Origin: a virus
Strand: one strand, 5' to 3'
IMG/VR virus record: IMGVR_UViG_3300032006_000040
Coordinates: 1 to 33,185 of that record
DNA: 33,185 nt
The notes under the pieces were generated by a model. It did not search any database and was not told where the DNA came from. It saw only the letters and a program-made list of their open reading frames with translations. Position 1 is the stretch's first letter. Each line of letters opens with the position of its first letter. Positions 1 through 7,087 of this stretch are shown here, piece by piece. A program made the position numbers and the translations under genes.

Positions 1-497
1 CCCTCCCCACACCCACCATCTCAGCGGTCGTTACACCGGCTACGGTGGCGGCTGCGGCGACGTTCCCCGGCCACTCGCTCTACATCACTGTCGATGCGAC
101 ACCGGGAGTCATTGCAGCTACGACAACGATGCCATCGGAAACACCGAGCGGTAATTACACAGCAGTTGTAGATACCATTGCAGCGACTAGCACAATGGGA
201 GCTAAAGAAGTTTATCGGCTGCTCGTTATGCCAACGGCTAATACACTTCCACGTATAGGAGTTCCAGAAGCTTCGACACCTGCAGCCCGCGCTCTTATGC
301 GTCACTTCGCACCCGGCGCACAAGGCAGTAATGTATTTATAGTTAATGGCTCGACTGTACAAACATATTTACCAGCAGACTGGGCAACAGTTACTCGCTG
401 GATTTATGGTGGACATGAAAGCCCCCGTGACTTAACACAATCAGAAGAAACCGTACTCGTAGGAGCCGGTTACTCATTTAGAGTAGGACCAGAATAG
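1..497 (+). CDS. 5'-truncated late structural-type protein (C-terminal part)
   Basis: The reading frame is open from the left edge (codons in phase with position 3) to the TAG at 495-497, with no stop upstream of the first internal GTG at 45, so the true start lies outside the window. The visible part, about 164 residues, is rich in Ala, Thr, Val and Pro. It ends with a region containing RWIYGGHESP and the C-terminus GYSFRVGPE. I recognise no family. Its place in the late + unit, just before a zinc-ribbon gene and a connector-like gene, suggests a virion protein. The next gene starts with a GTG that shares the G of this TAG. If the genome is circular, the missing N-terminal part lies between 33185 and 1. 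It could belong to the same region as the truncated gene at 33094, but this cannot be decided here. Confidence 0.75.
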   Translation, partial: LPTPTISAVVTPATVAAAATFPGHSLYITVDATPGVIAATTTMPSETPSGNYTAVVDTIAATSTMGAKEVYRLLVMPTANTLPRIGVPEASTPAARALMRHFAPGAQGSNVFIVNGSTVQTYLPADWATVTRWIYGGHESPRDLTQSEETVLVGAGYSFRVGPE

Positions 498-907
498 TGC
501 CAATTTATTGTTACCGATGTCTTGATTGTGGGTTGACCCATGAGATCCGTCATGGGTTTGACGAAACCTACGATGGAGTTTGTGATGCCTGTAAAGGAGT
601 AATTCGCAAATACTTCGGTGAAGTACACATTGCTGCGTCAGCTACACCAACGAGAGGTATGCACGATGGCAAGGCGATTGATTGGTCTGGATCTAAAGCT
701 AAAGAAAGAGACAAAGAAAGAGATATGGCAGCCTACAAACGCCTCCGATCTGAAGGTATTCAGCCCAAGAACATTGACGGCGCTGCCAAAATGGAACGAG
801 AAGCCGCAACCTCTCACGAAATTAAAGCCGGGACGCTTCTTCAAGGGCCGAAGTCAGAAAAGAAACGCAAAGAACGTGCCCTTAACGACGTTCTTGGGAG
901 CACATAA
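497..907 (+). CDS. FmdB-like zinc-ribbon protein
   Basis: 136 residues. The N-terminus reads MPIYCYRCLDCG and is followed by CDAC near residues 30-33. Two CxxC knuckles about 20 residues apart, opening with MPxYxYxCxxCG, are the signature of the FmdB/CxxC_CxxC_SSSS zinc-ribbon family, so one structural zinc is expected. The rest, from about residue 60, is highly charged (KAKERDKERD and KKRKERAL) and probably helical or disordered. Phage members often sit among head and connector genes, but their role is unknown. The GTG start overlaps the preceding TAG by one base (TAGTG), indicating translational coupling. The stop overlaps the ATG of the next gene (TAATG). A role as a small nucleic-acid-binding or assembly factor is inference. 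Confidence 0.7.
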   Translation: MPIYCYRCLDCGLTHEIRHGFDETYDGVCDACKGVIRKYFGEVHIAASATPTRGMHDGKAIDWSGSKAKERDKERDMAAYKRLRSEGIQPKNIDGAAKMEREAATSHEIKAGTLLQGPKSEKKRKERALNDVLGST

Positions 908-1857
908 TGCCTGCACAAATATGGATTGACCAGACAAGGGACATGCTTTTATCAGGCTATGTTGAAGAACTTAACTTAGTCATAGCCCCAGCGTTGACTG
1001 ATGCTACTGGCACAACTGTGCATGTGCAGAACGCTTCAAGCAGCGGCATTGTCAAAGGCGTAATAATAGAAATCAACGAAGAACTTATGTACGTTACCGC
1101 TGTAACGGGTACCGAAGTCTCTGTTATCCGTGGGTATGGGGGCTCAACGGCTTCTTCGACGGGTCACGCAGTCGATTCTTTAGTGAGGACATCACCTAAA
1201 TTTCCCACACACAGGATCATCGACGCCATCAACGACGACTTGGCAGATCTGTCAGCACCTGACTCTGGTTTATTCCAAATGAAAAGTTTGCAAAGCATTA
1301 CTTACAATGCAGCTATCGACGGATACAACATGACAGGACTAACGGATGAAGAAGTCCAGTCCATCTATTCAGTGACGTATGCCCAAGTCGGTGTCGAAGC
1401 ACGTGAACCCGACGTGAGAGCATGGGAACTTAAACGTAACCGTGATACAGATACCTTCGCTAGTGGTTTAGCACTTGTTCTTTATGGGACTGCGTGGCCG
1501 GGAAAGAAATTAAACGTCAGCTACAAATCCCCATTTACGTCTATTACTAATAGCAGTTCGACTAGAGTTTCAACGGGTTTGCCTACGACCGCATATGATT
1601 TGCCGCCTTTGGGAGCAGCAATGGCGTTGATGACAACTCGCCCCATACGGAGAGAGTTCTTAGATGCACAAGGCACGTCTCGAATGGGAGAAGAAGTACC
1701 GCCCGGAGCTATCGCTGCTTCGTTCAAAGATCTAATGGGAAGAAGATTCGCAAGAGTATCAGCGGAAGCAGCACGGCTAGCAGCCAAGTACCCTCAACAC
1801 TTGAAAGACAATTCAACTAATACACCTCATGGTAACTGGGGCCGGTACTGGTCGTGA
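907..1857 (+). CDS. putative head-tail connector / neck-type structural protein
   Basis: 316 residues, preceded by GGGAG six bases before the ATG. The N-terminal half (about residues 15-100) is beta-rich and has the pattern IIEINEELMYVTAV...VIRGYGGSTASSTGHAV, seen in phage proteins that build on a beta-sandwich. The middle contains NRDTDTFASGLALVLYGTAWPGKKLNVSY split over several strands. The C-terminus (about 235-305) is a long helix: an arginine-rich stretch ending in RFARVSAEAARLAAKYP. I do not recognise a named family with certainty. The mixed beta plus C-terminal helix layout and the position between virion genes suggest a neck or head-completion protein. It overlaps the next gene by four bases (GTGA). 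Structural function is inferred from context only. Confidence 0.6.
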   Translation: MPAQIWIDQTRDMLLSGYVEELNLVIAPALTDATGTTVHVQNASSSGIVKGVIIEINEELMYVTAVTGTEVSVIRGYGGSTASSTGHAVDSLVRTSPKFPTHRIIDAINDDLADLSAPDSGLFQMKSLQSITYNAAIDGYNMTGLTDEEVQSIYSVTYAQVGVEAREPDVRAWELKRNRDTDTFASGLALVLYGTAWPGKKLNVSYKSPFTSITNSSSTRVSTGLPTTAYDLPPLGAAMALMTTRPIRREFLDAQGTSRMGEEVPPGAIAASFKDLMGRRFARVSAEAARLAAKYPQHLKDNSTNTPHGNWGRYWS

Positions 1858-3782
1858 GTTTTAATTCCGAATCGTTACCTATCGAACTTAACGGTGTGTC
1901 TTATTTATTAGACACACGTGAGTATCGACGTACAACGATTCCTGTTTCGCGTCAGCAACGTGACAACAGTAGGGAACCCGGAGAGAACACTCTTGATACG
2001 ACTGGTGCGTGGGTACGCTCACAAACTGACTGGTCTTATGGTGCAGGACAACTTTACCTCGACTATGAAGACTCTGATCGTAGACGTTTCTTCTCGTCAA
2101 CAGGTATTGATGTGTGGACTAAGGGCCAGATTACTTTGCTGCCCGAAACTGAAGACGCAGCGTCAAGCCTGACCTTAGGCACAGAAGATCTAATCATCAA
2201 ACGGTTTACGAAAGCTAGCGACGGCACCGAATACATTTACATGGCATCGGACTCCAGCTTGTTTTTCAGCACCAACGGTGGAACAGCGTGGACAACTATC
2301 AGCACCACAAGCAACGTCACAAGTCTGACAAGCGATGGCGCATCAGTCTACGTGGGTCGTGACACCACAAACGTCCCACAAAAATACGCCCTTGGGTTAA
2401 GTTCAGACTTGGGATACGGCAGCCTAACCCCTGATCTTTTGCATGTCGCAGCCGGGCGTATGATCGCTGCCGATTCTAATTCTATTTACGAACTGGATTC
2501 CTCTGGAGCTAAAGCCAGTTCCTCCCTCGACTATTCGTTGCCTTTGTCTTCTAGCACATGGGTGTCTGCCAGCGCCGCAGCTAACGGTATCTACGCTGCC
2601 GCCAACACAGACAACACCGGATCTTTGTATTACATAGGAGTCAACGCAACTGACGGAACTTTGTCTGCTCCCACAATCGCAGCTTCCCTCCCTCGTAACG
2701 AATACATAAACGAAATCGTTGCTTACGCAGGGCTAATAGGGATAGCCACTAGTAAAGGATTCCGAGTCGGGCTCATCGAGCAAGATTCTTCTGGTGTTGT
2801 CATAGGCCCAGCCATCGACACAGGTGGCGAAGCGTTCTGTTTAGAAGCTGACCAAGAGTTTATGTGGTGGGGAGGCAACAACGCACAAGTATTCCGAGCG
2901 AACCTAGCCAGATTTACAGACACACTGGTGCCTGCATACGCAGCCGATCTTTACATGACAGGCTCTATCGCAGCCGGAGACAACGTAGTTTCTTTATGTA
3001 GATTAAATAACGATGGATCCCCCAAGCTGTTCCTCGCAGTAAATAAAGCTAGTGGAGCAGGAGGATTGTTTCGCGAAAGCTACACCGACGTGAAGCTAGC
3101 TACTGGTTCTCTGATAGTAGGCGAAATCACTTGGTCAACAGTAGTCCCGAAGCTTCTGAGATCTGGAGTGATAGACCTCGACCGTTCACAATTCGAACGC
3201 ATAAAAATGGTGTACCCACAATCAGGAACAGACTACGCACAAGACGACAACACCTATACATTAGGCAATGAAACCAGCACACCAGTCGGCAAGATACGTT
3301 TAAAAGCAGTCAACAGACAGAACACGGCAGCATATATTCCTAGTTCATCTGGCACTTTGACTACTGGTAACCCAGAAACATTCGTGTTTCCTAGCGATGA
3401 AGCGACCGCTATTTCTTATGACCTAACGGTAGAGTTAGAACGATCAGCTTCTCCTACTACAGCTTCCCCTATCTGCCACGACTGGCAGCTAACAGCAGTA
3501 GCTACGCCACGCAGAATTGATGAAGTCATTCTACCTATCGTTCTTAGACGTAACGTGTTAACTGCACGCAACTCGGGAGCCCCTCAAACATTAGCGGCAG
3601 GTGATACCTTCACAAGTTTAAGAACACTAATGGAAAGCGGCGGTGCTGTTAATTATAAAGAAGGGGACAGATCAGAGAACGTAACAGTTGAACGGTTAGA
3701 GATGCAACCCGAACGCCTATCCGATGATGGAAGCTGGTGGGAAGGTACTCTCTTAGTCAGGCTCTTAACAGTTCCAAGCTAG
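1854..3782 (+). CDS. large beta-rich tail-associated protein
   Basis: 642 residues, GTG start overlapping the previous stop (GTGA). Near the N-terminus it has a basic stretch with DTREYRRTTIPVSRQQRD. A long central part (about residues 100-400) carries repeated short motifs of the type SLFFSTNGGTAWTTI, YYIGVNATDGTLS and IAADSNSIYELDSSG, which look like propeller blades. The C-terminal 200 residues are also beta-rich, with IDEVILPIVLRRN and VERLEMQPERL. Such a layout is usual for tail tip, tail tube-like or nozzle proteins of phages. No catalytic motif is visible. It is the last large structural gene before the exonuclease gene at 3790, and the two are separated by only seven bases. The propeller assignment is pattern-based; fold prediction could change it. 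Confidence 0.55.
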   Translation: MSFNSESLPIELNGVSYLLDTREYRRTTIPVSRQQRDNSREPGENTLDTTGAWVRSQTDWSYGAGQLYLDYEDSDRRRFFSSTGIDVWTKGQITLLPETEDAASSLTLGTEDLIIKRFTKASDGTEYIYMASDSSLFFSTNGGTAWTTISTTSNVTSLTSDGASVYVGRDTTNVPQKYALGLSSDLGYGSLTPDLLHVAAGRMIAADSNSIYELDSSGAKASSSLDYSLPLSSSTWVSASAAANGIYAAANTDNTGSLYYIGVNATDGTLSAPTIAASLPRNEYINEIVAYAGLIGIATSKGFRVGLIEQDSSGVVIGPAIDTGGEAFCLEADQEFMWWGGNNAQVFRANLARFTDTLVPAYAADLYMTGSIAAGDNVVSLCRLNNDGSPKLFLAVNKASGAGGLFRESYTDVKLATGSLIVGEITWSTVVPKLLRSGVIDLDRSQFERIKMVYPQSGTDYAQDDNTYTLGNETSTPVGKIRLKAVNRQNTAAYIPSSSGTLTTGNPETFVFPSDEATAISYDLTVELERSASPTTASPICHDWQLTAVATPRRIDEVILPIVLRRNVLTARNSGAPQTLAAGDTFTSLRTLMESGGAVNYKEGDRSENVTVERLEMQPERLSDDGSWWEGTLLVRLLTVPS

Positions 3783-3789
3783 AGGGGAT

Positions 3790-4545
3790 ATGGCTAAAGT
3801 TCTTTTCTTTGACATAGAAACTGCACCTAACTTGGCATACGTGTGGGGCCAATGGCAACAAGATGTCATCGACCACAAACGAGAATGGTATATTCTATGT
3901 TTCTCATATAAGTGGGAAGACCAAAAGAAAACCCATGTCGTTTCGCTAAACGACTTTGATCTTTACAACGAAGATTCTGAAAACGATTTAGAAGTAGTTA
4001 AGAAACTATGGGAACTGATCGACGAAGCAGACATTGTGATCGGTCACAACTCAGACGCATTCGATATCAAGAAAGCTAATGCAAGGTTTGTTTACCACGA
4101 ACTTGGGCCACCAAGTCATTTCGGTTCTGTCGATACGTTGAAAATAGCTCGCCGTTATTTCAAATTTAATAGCAATAGACTTGGACACCTCGGAGAACAT
4201 CTCGGATTAGGTGGCAAAGAAACAACAGGAGGATTCCAAACGTGGGCAGGATGTATGAGGGGTGAAGCCAAAGCATGGGCGACCATGAAAAAATACGCTA
4301 AACAAGATGTCGATTTACTTGTTGATGTCTATGAACGATTGCGTCCTTGGGCTACAAACCACCCGAACAGAAACGTCATCGACCAAACCACGTTCGCTTG
4401 TCCAACGTGTGGCGGCAACAGGTTGCATAAGCGTGGTGTCAGGTGGACACGCACACTGGCCTACCAACAATACCAATGCAGCCGCTGTAAAGCGTATTGT
4501 CGAGAGCGGTTGGCTCAACACAACGACAGACCCGAAGTGGTTTAA
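3790..4545 (+). CDS. DEDDy 3'-5' exonuclease fused to a C-terminal zinc ribbon
   Basis: 251 residues. An RNase H-like exonuclease of the DnaQ/PolB-exo superfamily is clear: Exo I is FFDIET (D8, E10), Exo II is IGHNSDAFD (residues 84-92) and Exo III is YAKQD (Y169, D173), the tyrosine variant of the DEDD motif. Two metal ions would support removal of 3' nucleotides. No polymerase domain follows. Instead residues 204-237 form a zinc ribbon, CPTC (204, 207) and CSRC (230, 233) plus C237, likely a nucleic-acid-binding module. The SD AGAGGGG lies just before the ATG. It is the last gene of the late + unit, and its TAA overlaps the TAA of the converging early gene. A role in genome-end processing, repair or host DNA degradation is possible; the sequence does not decide between them. 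Confidence 0.8.
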   Translation: MAKVLFFDIETAPNLAYVWGQWQQDVIDHKREWYILCFSYKWEDQKKTHVVSLNDFDLYNEDSENDLEVVKKLWELIDEADIVIGHNSDAFDIKKANARFVYHELGPPSHFGSVDTLKIARRYFKFNSNRLGHLGEHLGLGGKETTGGFQTWAGCMRGEAKAWATMKKYAKQDVDLLVDVYERLRPWATNHPNRNVIDQTTFACPTCGGNRLHKRGVRWTRTLAYQQYQCSRCKAYCRERLAQHNDRPEVV

Positions 4546-4709
4546 TAGCCGTTATACCTAGCTGGCAAAGTACGTTCCATATCTGGTTCGAGTATACGTT
4601 TTTTGCATTTACGGCAACGACATTCGCCGACAAGGTATTTAGCTATTGTTCCGTGCTTCTTGAAGTCGGCTTTCTCCCACCGGATGTGGCCGAGATCGTC
4701 GGTGAACAT
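4542..4709 (-). CDS. small cysteine/lysine-rich protein, last gene of the early unit
   Basis: 55 residues, ATG at 4709-4707, overlapping the upstream stop codon by one base (TAATG), which indicates translational coupling. The middle is GECRCRKCKKRIL, with three cysteines at about 30, 32 and 35 in a very basic context. This may bind a metal together with another ligand, or nucleic acid. The start is fixed by the junction with the upstream gene. The TAA stop (4544-4542) overlaps the TAA of the converging exonuclease gene (4543-4545). No family recognised. Support comes from the tight overlap, the continuous frame and sensible composition. Confidence 0.65.
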   Translation of the reverse strand: MFTDDLGHIRWEKADFKKHGTIAKYLVGECRCRKCKKRILEPDMERTLPARYNGY

Positions 4710-4879
4710 TAGTAATCTTCTGGGTTTTGTGAATCCTGTTTGATTATGTCGGCAAGTCTTTCAGCTTCTGTACGTGTGCGGTACCATTCACGGATCTGGC
4801 TATCGCATATGACTGCGTAGCCTTTGATCGTTGGTCCGCCTAGTATTCGTGCCGGTATGGATTCAACCTTGACATCCAT
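4709..4879 (-). CDS. small unknown protein
   Basis: 56 residues, beginning MDVKVESIPARILGG and ending QNPEDY. It has a good Shine-Dalgarno site (AAGGAG, seven bases before the ATG at 4879-4877). Its TAA overlaps the ATG of the next small gene. The centre, GYAVICDSQIREWYRTRTEAERLA, split here only for description, looks like a short beta-strand plus helix domain. This is typical of small phage proteins that read like 'x-Y-x-V-x-S...R...EA..LA'. No function can be assigned. The gene fills most of the 4546-4926 interval, which would otherwise look empty. Confidence 0.7.
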   Translation of the reverse strand: MDVKVESIPARILGGPTIKGYAVICDSQIREWYRTRTEAERLADIIKQDSQNPEDY

Positions 4880-4926
4880 TTGTTTCTCCTTGTCATGGTC
4901 TTCCTTTATTTTACCACGTTTAGTGG

Positions 4927-5706
4927 TTACTCGTCATCTATCATGCAGCCGCAGCCACCCCAGTCGAACAGATCTAGCTGACCAGTATCTTCCGCTTCGA
5001 TCTTTCCCCTGAATTGTTTGAGCGTTATCGGTTTGCTTTCCCCACCCGATCTATCTCTAAGAATAGCGACGTTAGCTCCTAGTTCTTGCCGCATTTCTTC
5101 TTCCTTCTGCTCCCAATCAGCGAATGTATCTGGTATCGCTTTCAACGCCCACTTGAAATGGCCGTGTCCTGCCCGTACACACAGCCCTCCACAATTATTA
5201 TGTGGTGCGCCGAGATCATAAAGCCTTGGTTGCTTTATCCCATAACGTGCGAGCAGCATATCTGCATCTTCTTTGTCACTTAATGGTTCCCATAATAAAG
5301 GAAAGTCAACTTGATATGGGGTCCAGTGTTTGGGGATTCTTTCTGTCCTATGAATCTCTGTCCAGTCAATACCAAAATGTATTGTTGTTTCTTCAGGCGA
5401 TTCACAATGAGCGTCTAACCATCGTCTACTTATTTCTTGCTTCAGTATCCTTGAACATAAAGGAACTCTGTTATTCCCAAGAAACCTAGAGTCTTTAAAG
5501 ACTTGCCAAATGTCTCGGCCATCTGCGATATGTTCCAACGGTAGATCTAAAGCGTCGCTTGCTTCATAAAGGAATCTGTACAGATCTTCGTCTTCAGTTT
5601 TAGTATCAGTAAATAACAGCAGCACATCGTCGTATCGTTCTTTAGCTAAAGCAGCAGCAAGAAAGGATGCCTTACCACCTGAGAACATGACTACATGCTT
5701 CTGCAT
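4927..5706 (-). CDS. PAPS reductase-family PP-loop protein (adenine nucleotide alpha hydrolase-like)
   Basis: 259 residues. The N-terminus carries the PP-loop MFSGGKASFLAA (S9, G10, G11, S14), followed by LLLFTDTKTEDEDLY, as in PAPS reductase / ATP sulfurylase-type enzymes that bind an adenylated nucleotide. Further cysteines occur at C84 (VPLCSR), C172 and C176 (NNCGGLC), and C252 and C254 (GGCGCM) near the C-terminus; these could hold a metal or a redox thiol. Phage homologues are widespread. Proposed roles range from sulfur assimilation to base or backbone modification (DndC-like), and none is established by sequence alone. No Shine-Dalgarno is obvious before the ATG at 5706. Instead a perfect 12-bp inverted repeat lies 19 bases upstream. 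The gene sits near the end of the early unit. Confidence 0.75.
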   Translation of the reverse strand: MQKHVVMFSGGKASFLAAALAKERYDDVLLLFTDTKTEDEDLYRFLYEASDALDLPLEHIADGRDIWQVFKDSRFLGNNRVPLCSRILKQEISRRWLDAHCESPEETTIHFGIDWTEIHRTERIPKHWTPYQVDFPLLWEPLSDKEDADMLLARYGIKQPRLYDLGAPHNNCGGLCVRAGHGHFKWALKAIPDTFADWEQKEEEMRQELGANVAILRDRSGGESKPITLKQFRGKIEAEDTGQLDLFDWGGCGCMIDDE

Positions 5707-5724
5707 AACAAAATATTAGAGGGC

Positions 5725-5766
5725 GGAGCATAGAGATAGAAAGGAAATTAACACTCTCTATGCTCC
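5725..5766 (-). promoter_or_regulatory. perfect 12-bp hairpin before the PAPS reductase-like gene
   Basis: Positions 5725-5736 (GGAGCATAGAGA on +) are perfectly complementary to 5755-5766, with an 18-nt loop. The hairpin lies between the stop of the helicase-loader-like gene (5786) and the ATG at 5706, in one of the few real gaps of the early unit. No U-run follows on the - strand, so a classical intrinsic terminator is unlikely. It may be an RNA processing or stability element, or a translational control element, as the downstream gene lacks a clear ribosome-binding site. Confidence 0.6.
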
Positions 5767-5785
5767 TTCACGGGTAACCAGCCCA

Positions 5786-6115
5786 CTAGCCCTCAATGGT
5801 TCCTTCTCTGAGTTGCTTCCGAAGTTCACGGAGGCGACGAACATTCTCCTCACGAGGGAGATACTCTCTCTCGATTGGCTTAACGACCATCTGATTGCGT
5901 CTAATAATATTCTGGTACTCATTCTTGAACTCGGCAATCGACGGCCAGTAAGGGGTTTCACGTACCAATTCCTTTACTGTGGTTCTTACAGAATCATAGT
6001 CCAGATCGTGTAGCACACTTGTCCAGATCTTCAATGTTCCAACAGGCATACTAACATTCTTGAACCACATTTGTGACATCACTAGTAGCAGTTCATCAGC
6101 TTGATCTTCAGTCAT
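5786..6115 (-). CDS. putative replicative helicase loader (G39P-like)
   Basis: 109 residues from the ATG at 6115, chosen because GGAAGGT lies just upstream and the start then falls right after the previous stop (6118). A start at 6136 would overlap the lysozyme gene by 19 bases. The pattern MWFKNVSMPVGTL.IWTSVLHDLDYDSVRTTVKELV.ETPYWPSIAEF matches the N-terminal helical domain of phage helicase loader/inhibitor proteins (SPP1 G39P type): a Trp-x3-Leu-x-D-hxxxxV unit followed by a WPSxAE-like loop. Family members bind the replicative helicase and deliver it to the origin or block host helicase loading. The C-terminus is basic and charged (EENVRRLRELRKQLREG). As no phage helicase is seen, the target would be the host DnaB. 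Assignment by pattern only. Confidence 0.55.
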   Translation of the reverse strand: MTEDQADELLLVMSQMWFKNVSMPVGTLKIWTSVLHDLDYDSVRTTVKELVRETPYWPSIAEFKNEYQNIIRRNQMVVKPIEREYLPREENVRRLRELRKQLREGTIEG

Positions 6116-6117
6116 AT

Positions 6118-6453
6118 CTACCTTCCACATGTCCACAACTGCCAGCCTTGGCGTGTGTTATTAACTATGAATGCAGCCATCTTGGTCGAGGCTTCGACTT
6201 CGAATCGTTGAGCCCACAACTGACTGCTAAAACTTTCTTTCCAATAATAAGTTGAGATTTGAAACAACCCATTATCAATAGTCTTCGCATTAAACGCCCG
6301 TGGGTTATGCAAACTTTCGCACCAACTAATACTTAATGCAGTCACGCAATCTTCTTGGAAGTATTCGCATACAACTGCTGGTATCTCAGGGTTAGGTGGC
6401 TCGTGGTTTACAGTAGCGAAGTCCAGTATTCTCCAGATCGCTAACCAAATCAT
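6118..6453 (-). CDS. lysozyme-like / transglycosylase domain protein (endolysin candidate)
   Basis: 111 residues. The core ALSISWCESLHNPRAFN, then DNGLFQIS, then FEVEASTKMAAFIV and GWQLWTCG is the lysozyme-like fold of lytic transglycosylases and actinobacterial resuscitation-type enzymes. The Glu of CES (about residue 46) is the expected catalytic acid, GLFQIS the conserved substrate loop, and GWxxWTCG the closing motif. The enzyme would cut the glycan strand of peptidoglycan. The N-terminus is hydrophobic (MIWLAIWRILDF) but too short to call a secure signal peptide. Oddly, it lies in the early - unit among replication genes rather than in the late + unit. ATG overlaps the preceding TGA (ATGA, 6450-6453). 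No holin neighbour is obvious on this strand. It could be an endolysin or serve another wall function. Confidence 0.75.
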   Translation of the reverse strand: MIWLAIWRILDFATVNHEPPNPEIPAVVCEYFQEDCVTALSISWCESLHNPRAFNAKTIDNGLFQISTYYWKESFSSQLWAQRFEVEASTKMAAFIVNNTRQGWQLWTCGR

Positions 6454-6641
6454 TTGTCAACAAACGGTTCTACTAGTGGCATGATCCACGTTGATTCGAA
6501 CTGAATAAAGTTCTCATCATATTTTAAAGCAGCATCCCATCCATTGAATGGACCAACGATGTCGTAGCCGTCACTAAGATTGCCTCGCACAATCACATGC
6601 GGAAGTTCATCTAAGTCTAAGACGTTAACAGCTTCAAGCAT
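6450..6641 (-). CDS. small acidic protein of unknown function
   Basis: 63 residues, starting MLEAVNVLDLDELPHVIV and ending MPLVEPFVDK. It is acidic and has aromatic residues spaced through YDIVGPFNGWDAALKYDENF, suggesting a small compact alpha/beta fold. The ATG at 6641 overlaps the end of the upstream small gene by eight bases, and its TGA overlaps the lysozyme ATG (ATGA), so the three are co-translated. The position directly before the lysozyme-like gene invites the idea of a partner or regulator, but no motif supports that. Confidence 0.7.
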   Translation of the reverse strand: MLEAVNVLDLDELPHVIVRGNLSDGYDIVGPFNGWDAALKYDENFIQFESTWIMPLVEPFVDK

Positions 6642-6780
6642 TCTCTTTATCCTTTCTTGCTTCTTCTATTTCTCCTTTGGTAAAGGAGTCATTCTTGAAT
6701 AGGACTGGGTTGTTCCGTGACCTCATAGCTTTCTTTTGCCACGCAATCTTTTCTTCCCTACTCAGTTCTTCGTTTCCCAT
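6634..6780 (-). CDS. 48-residue highly charged protein
   Basis: An ATG at 6780-6778 with a strong AAGGAAAG Shine-Dalgarno opens a 48-codon frame to the TGA at 6634. The product begins MGNEELSREEKIAWQKKAMR and ends ARKDKENA; more than half of its residues are charged and it is likely helical. It overlaps the gene upstream by 23 bases and the gene downstream by eight. No family recognised. It explains the apparent gap at 6642-6757. Confidence 0.65.
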   Translation of the reverse strand: MGNEELSREEKIAWQKKAMRSRNNPVLFKNDSFTKGEIEEARKDKENA

Positions 6781-7087
6781 TTATTCTTTCCTTTCTTAAT
6801 TCGAGAATTTTATTCCCGATCTTTCCGTAACGGTCTTCTTGTTCTTCCCGTAGTTTCCGTAACGCTGTCTCAAACGCAGCTTCAGTGAACGCCCACGTTA
6901 CGCTTAACGCTGCGTAACATTCATTGATTGTCCAGCCTGCAGTGATAGCCATCTCCACGACATGTCGTATGCGTGCTGGTTTAGTCAGCGGCTTGCGTTC
7001 TTGTTCCTTCCACCATGTGTTCAACATGTGAGTTACGTTCTTGAACTCCGGGTGATAGGGGATATCCAAGTGTATTAATTCCCCCAC
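6758..7087 (-). CDS. unknown helical protein, possibly DNA-binding
   Basis: 109 residues with a GTG start at 7087, supported by AAAGGGAAAG six bases upstream. The early part, YHPEFKNVTHMLNTWW, is followed by a block PARIRHVVEMAITAGWTINECYAAL that resembles a helix-turn-helix (AGWTxxEC), then EAAFETALRKLREEQ and a very basic tail ending NGKRRTE. A small DNA-binding or recombination accessory protein is plausible from this, and from its place right after the resolvase gene. Unusually, its first 107 bases lie inside the 3' end of the resolvase frame. No database-level family is recognised. Confidence 0.6.
   Translation of the reverse strand: MGELIHLDIPYHPEFKNVTHMLNTWWKEQERKPLTKPARIRHVVEMAITAGWTINECYAALSVTWAFTEAAFETALRKLREEQEDRYGKIGNKILELRKERINGKRRTE

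Noticed and set aside
21-362. 113-codon - strand frame at the left edge
   Set aside because: Cys/Arg/Ser-rich shadow of the truncated + gene; no start signal.
618-929. 103-codon + frame inside the zinc-ribbon gene
   Set aside because: Alternate-frame shadow; the FmdB-like frame has the recognisable motif and coupled start and stop.
4913-4927. Small ACCAC/GTGGT hairpin near the end of the PAPS reductase-like gene
   Set aside because: Only five base pairs and overlaps the stop codon; too weak to call a terminator.
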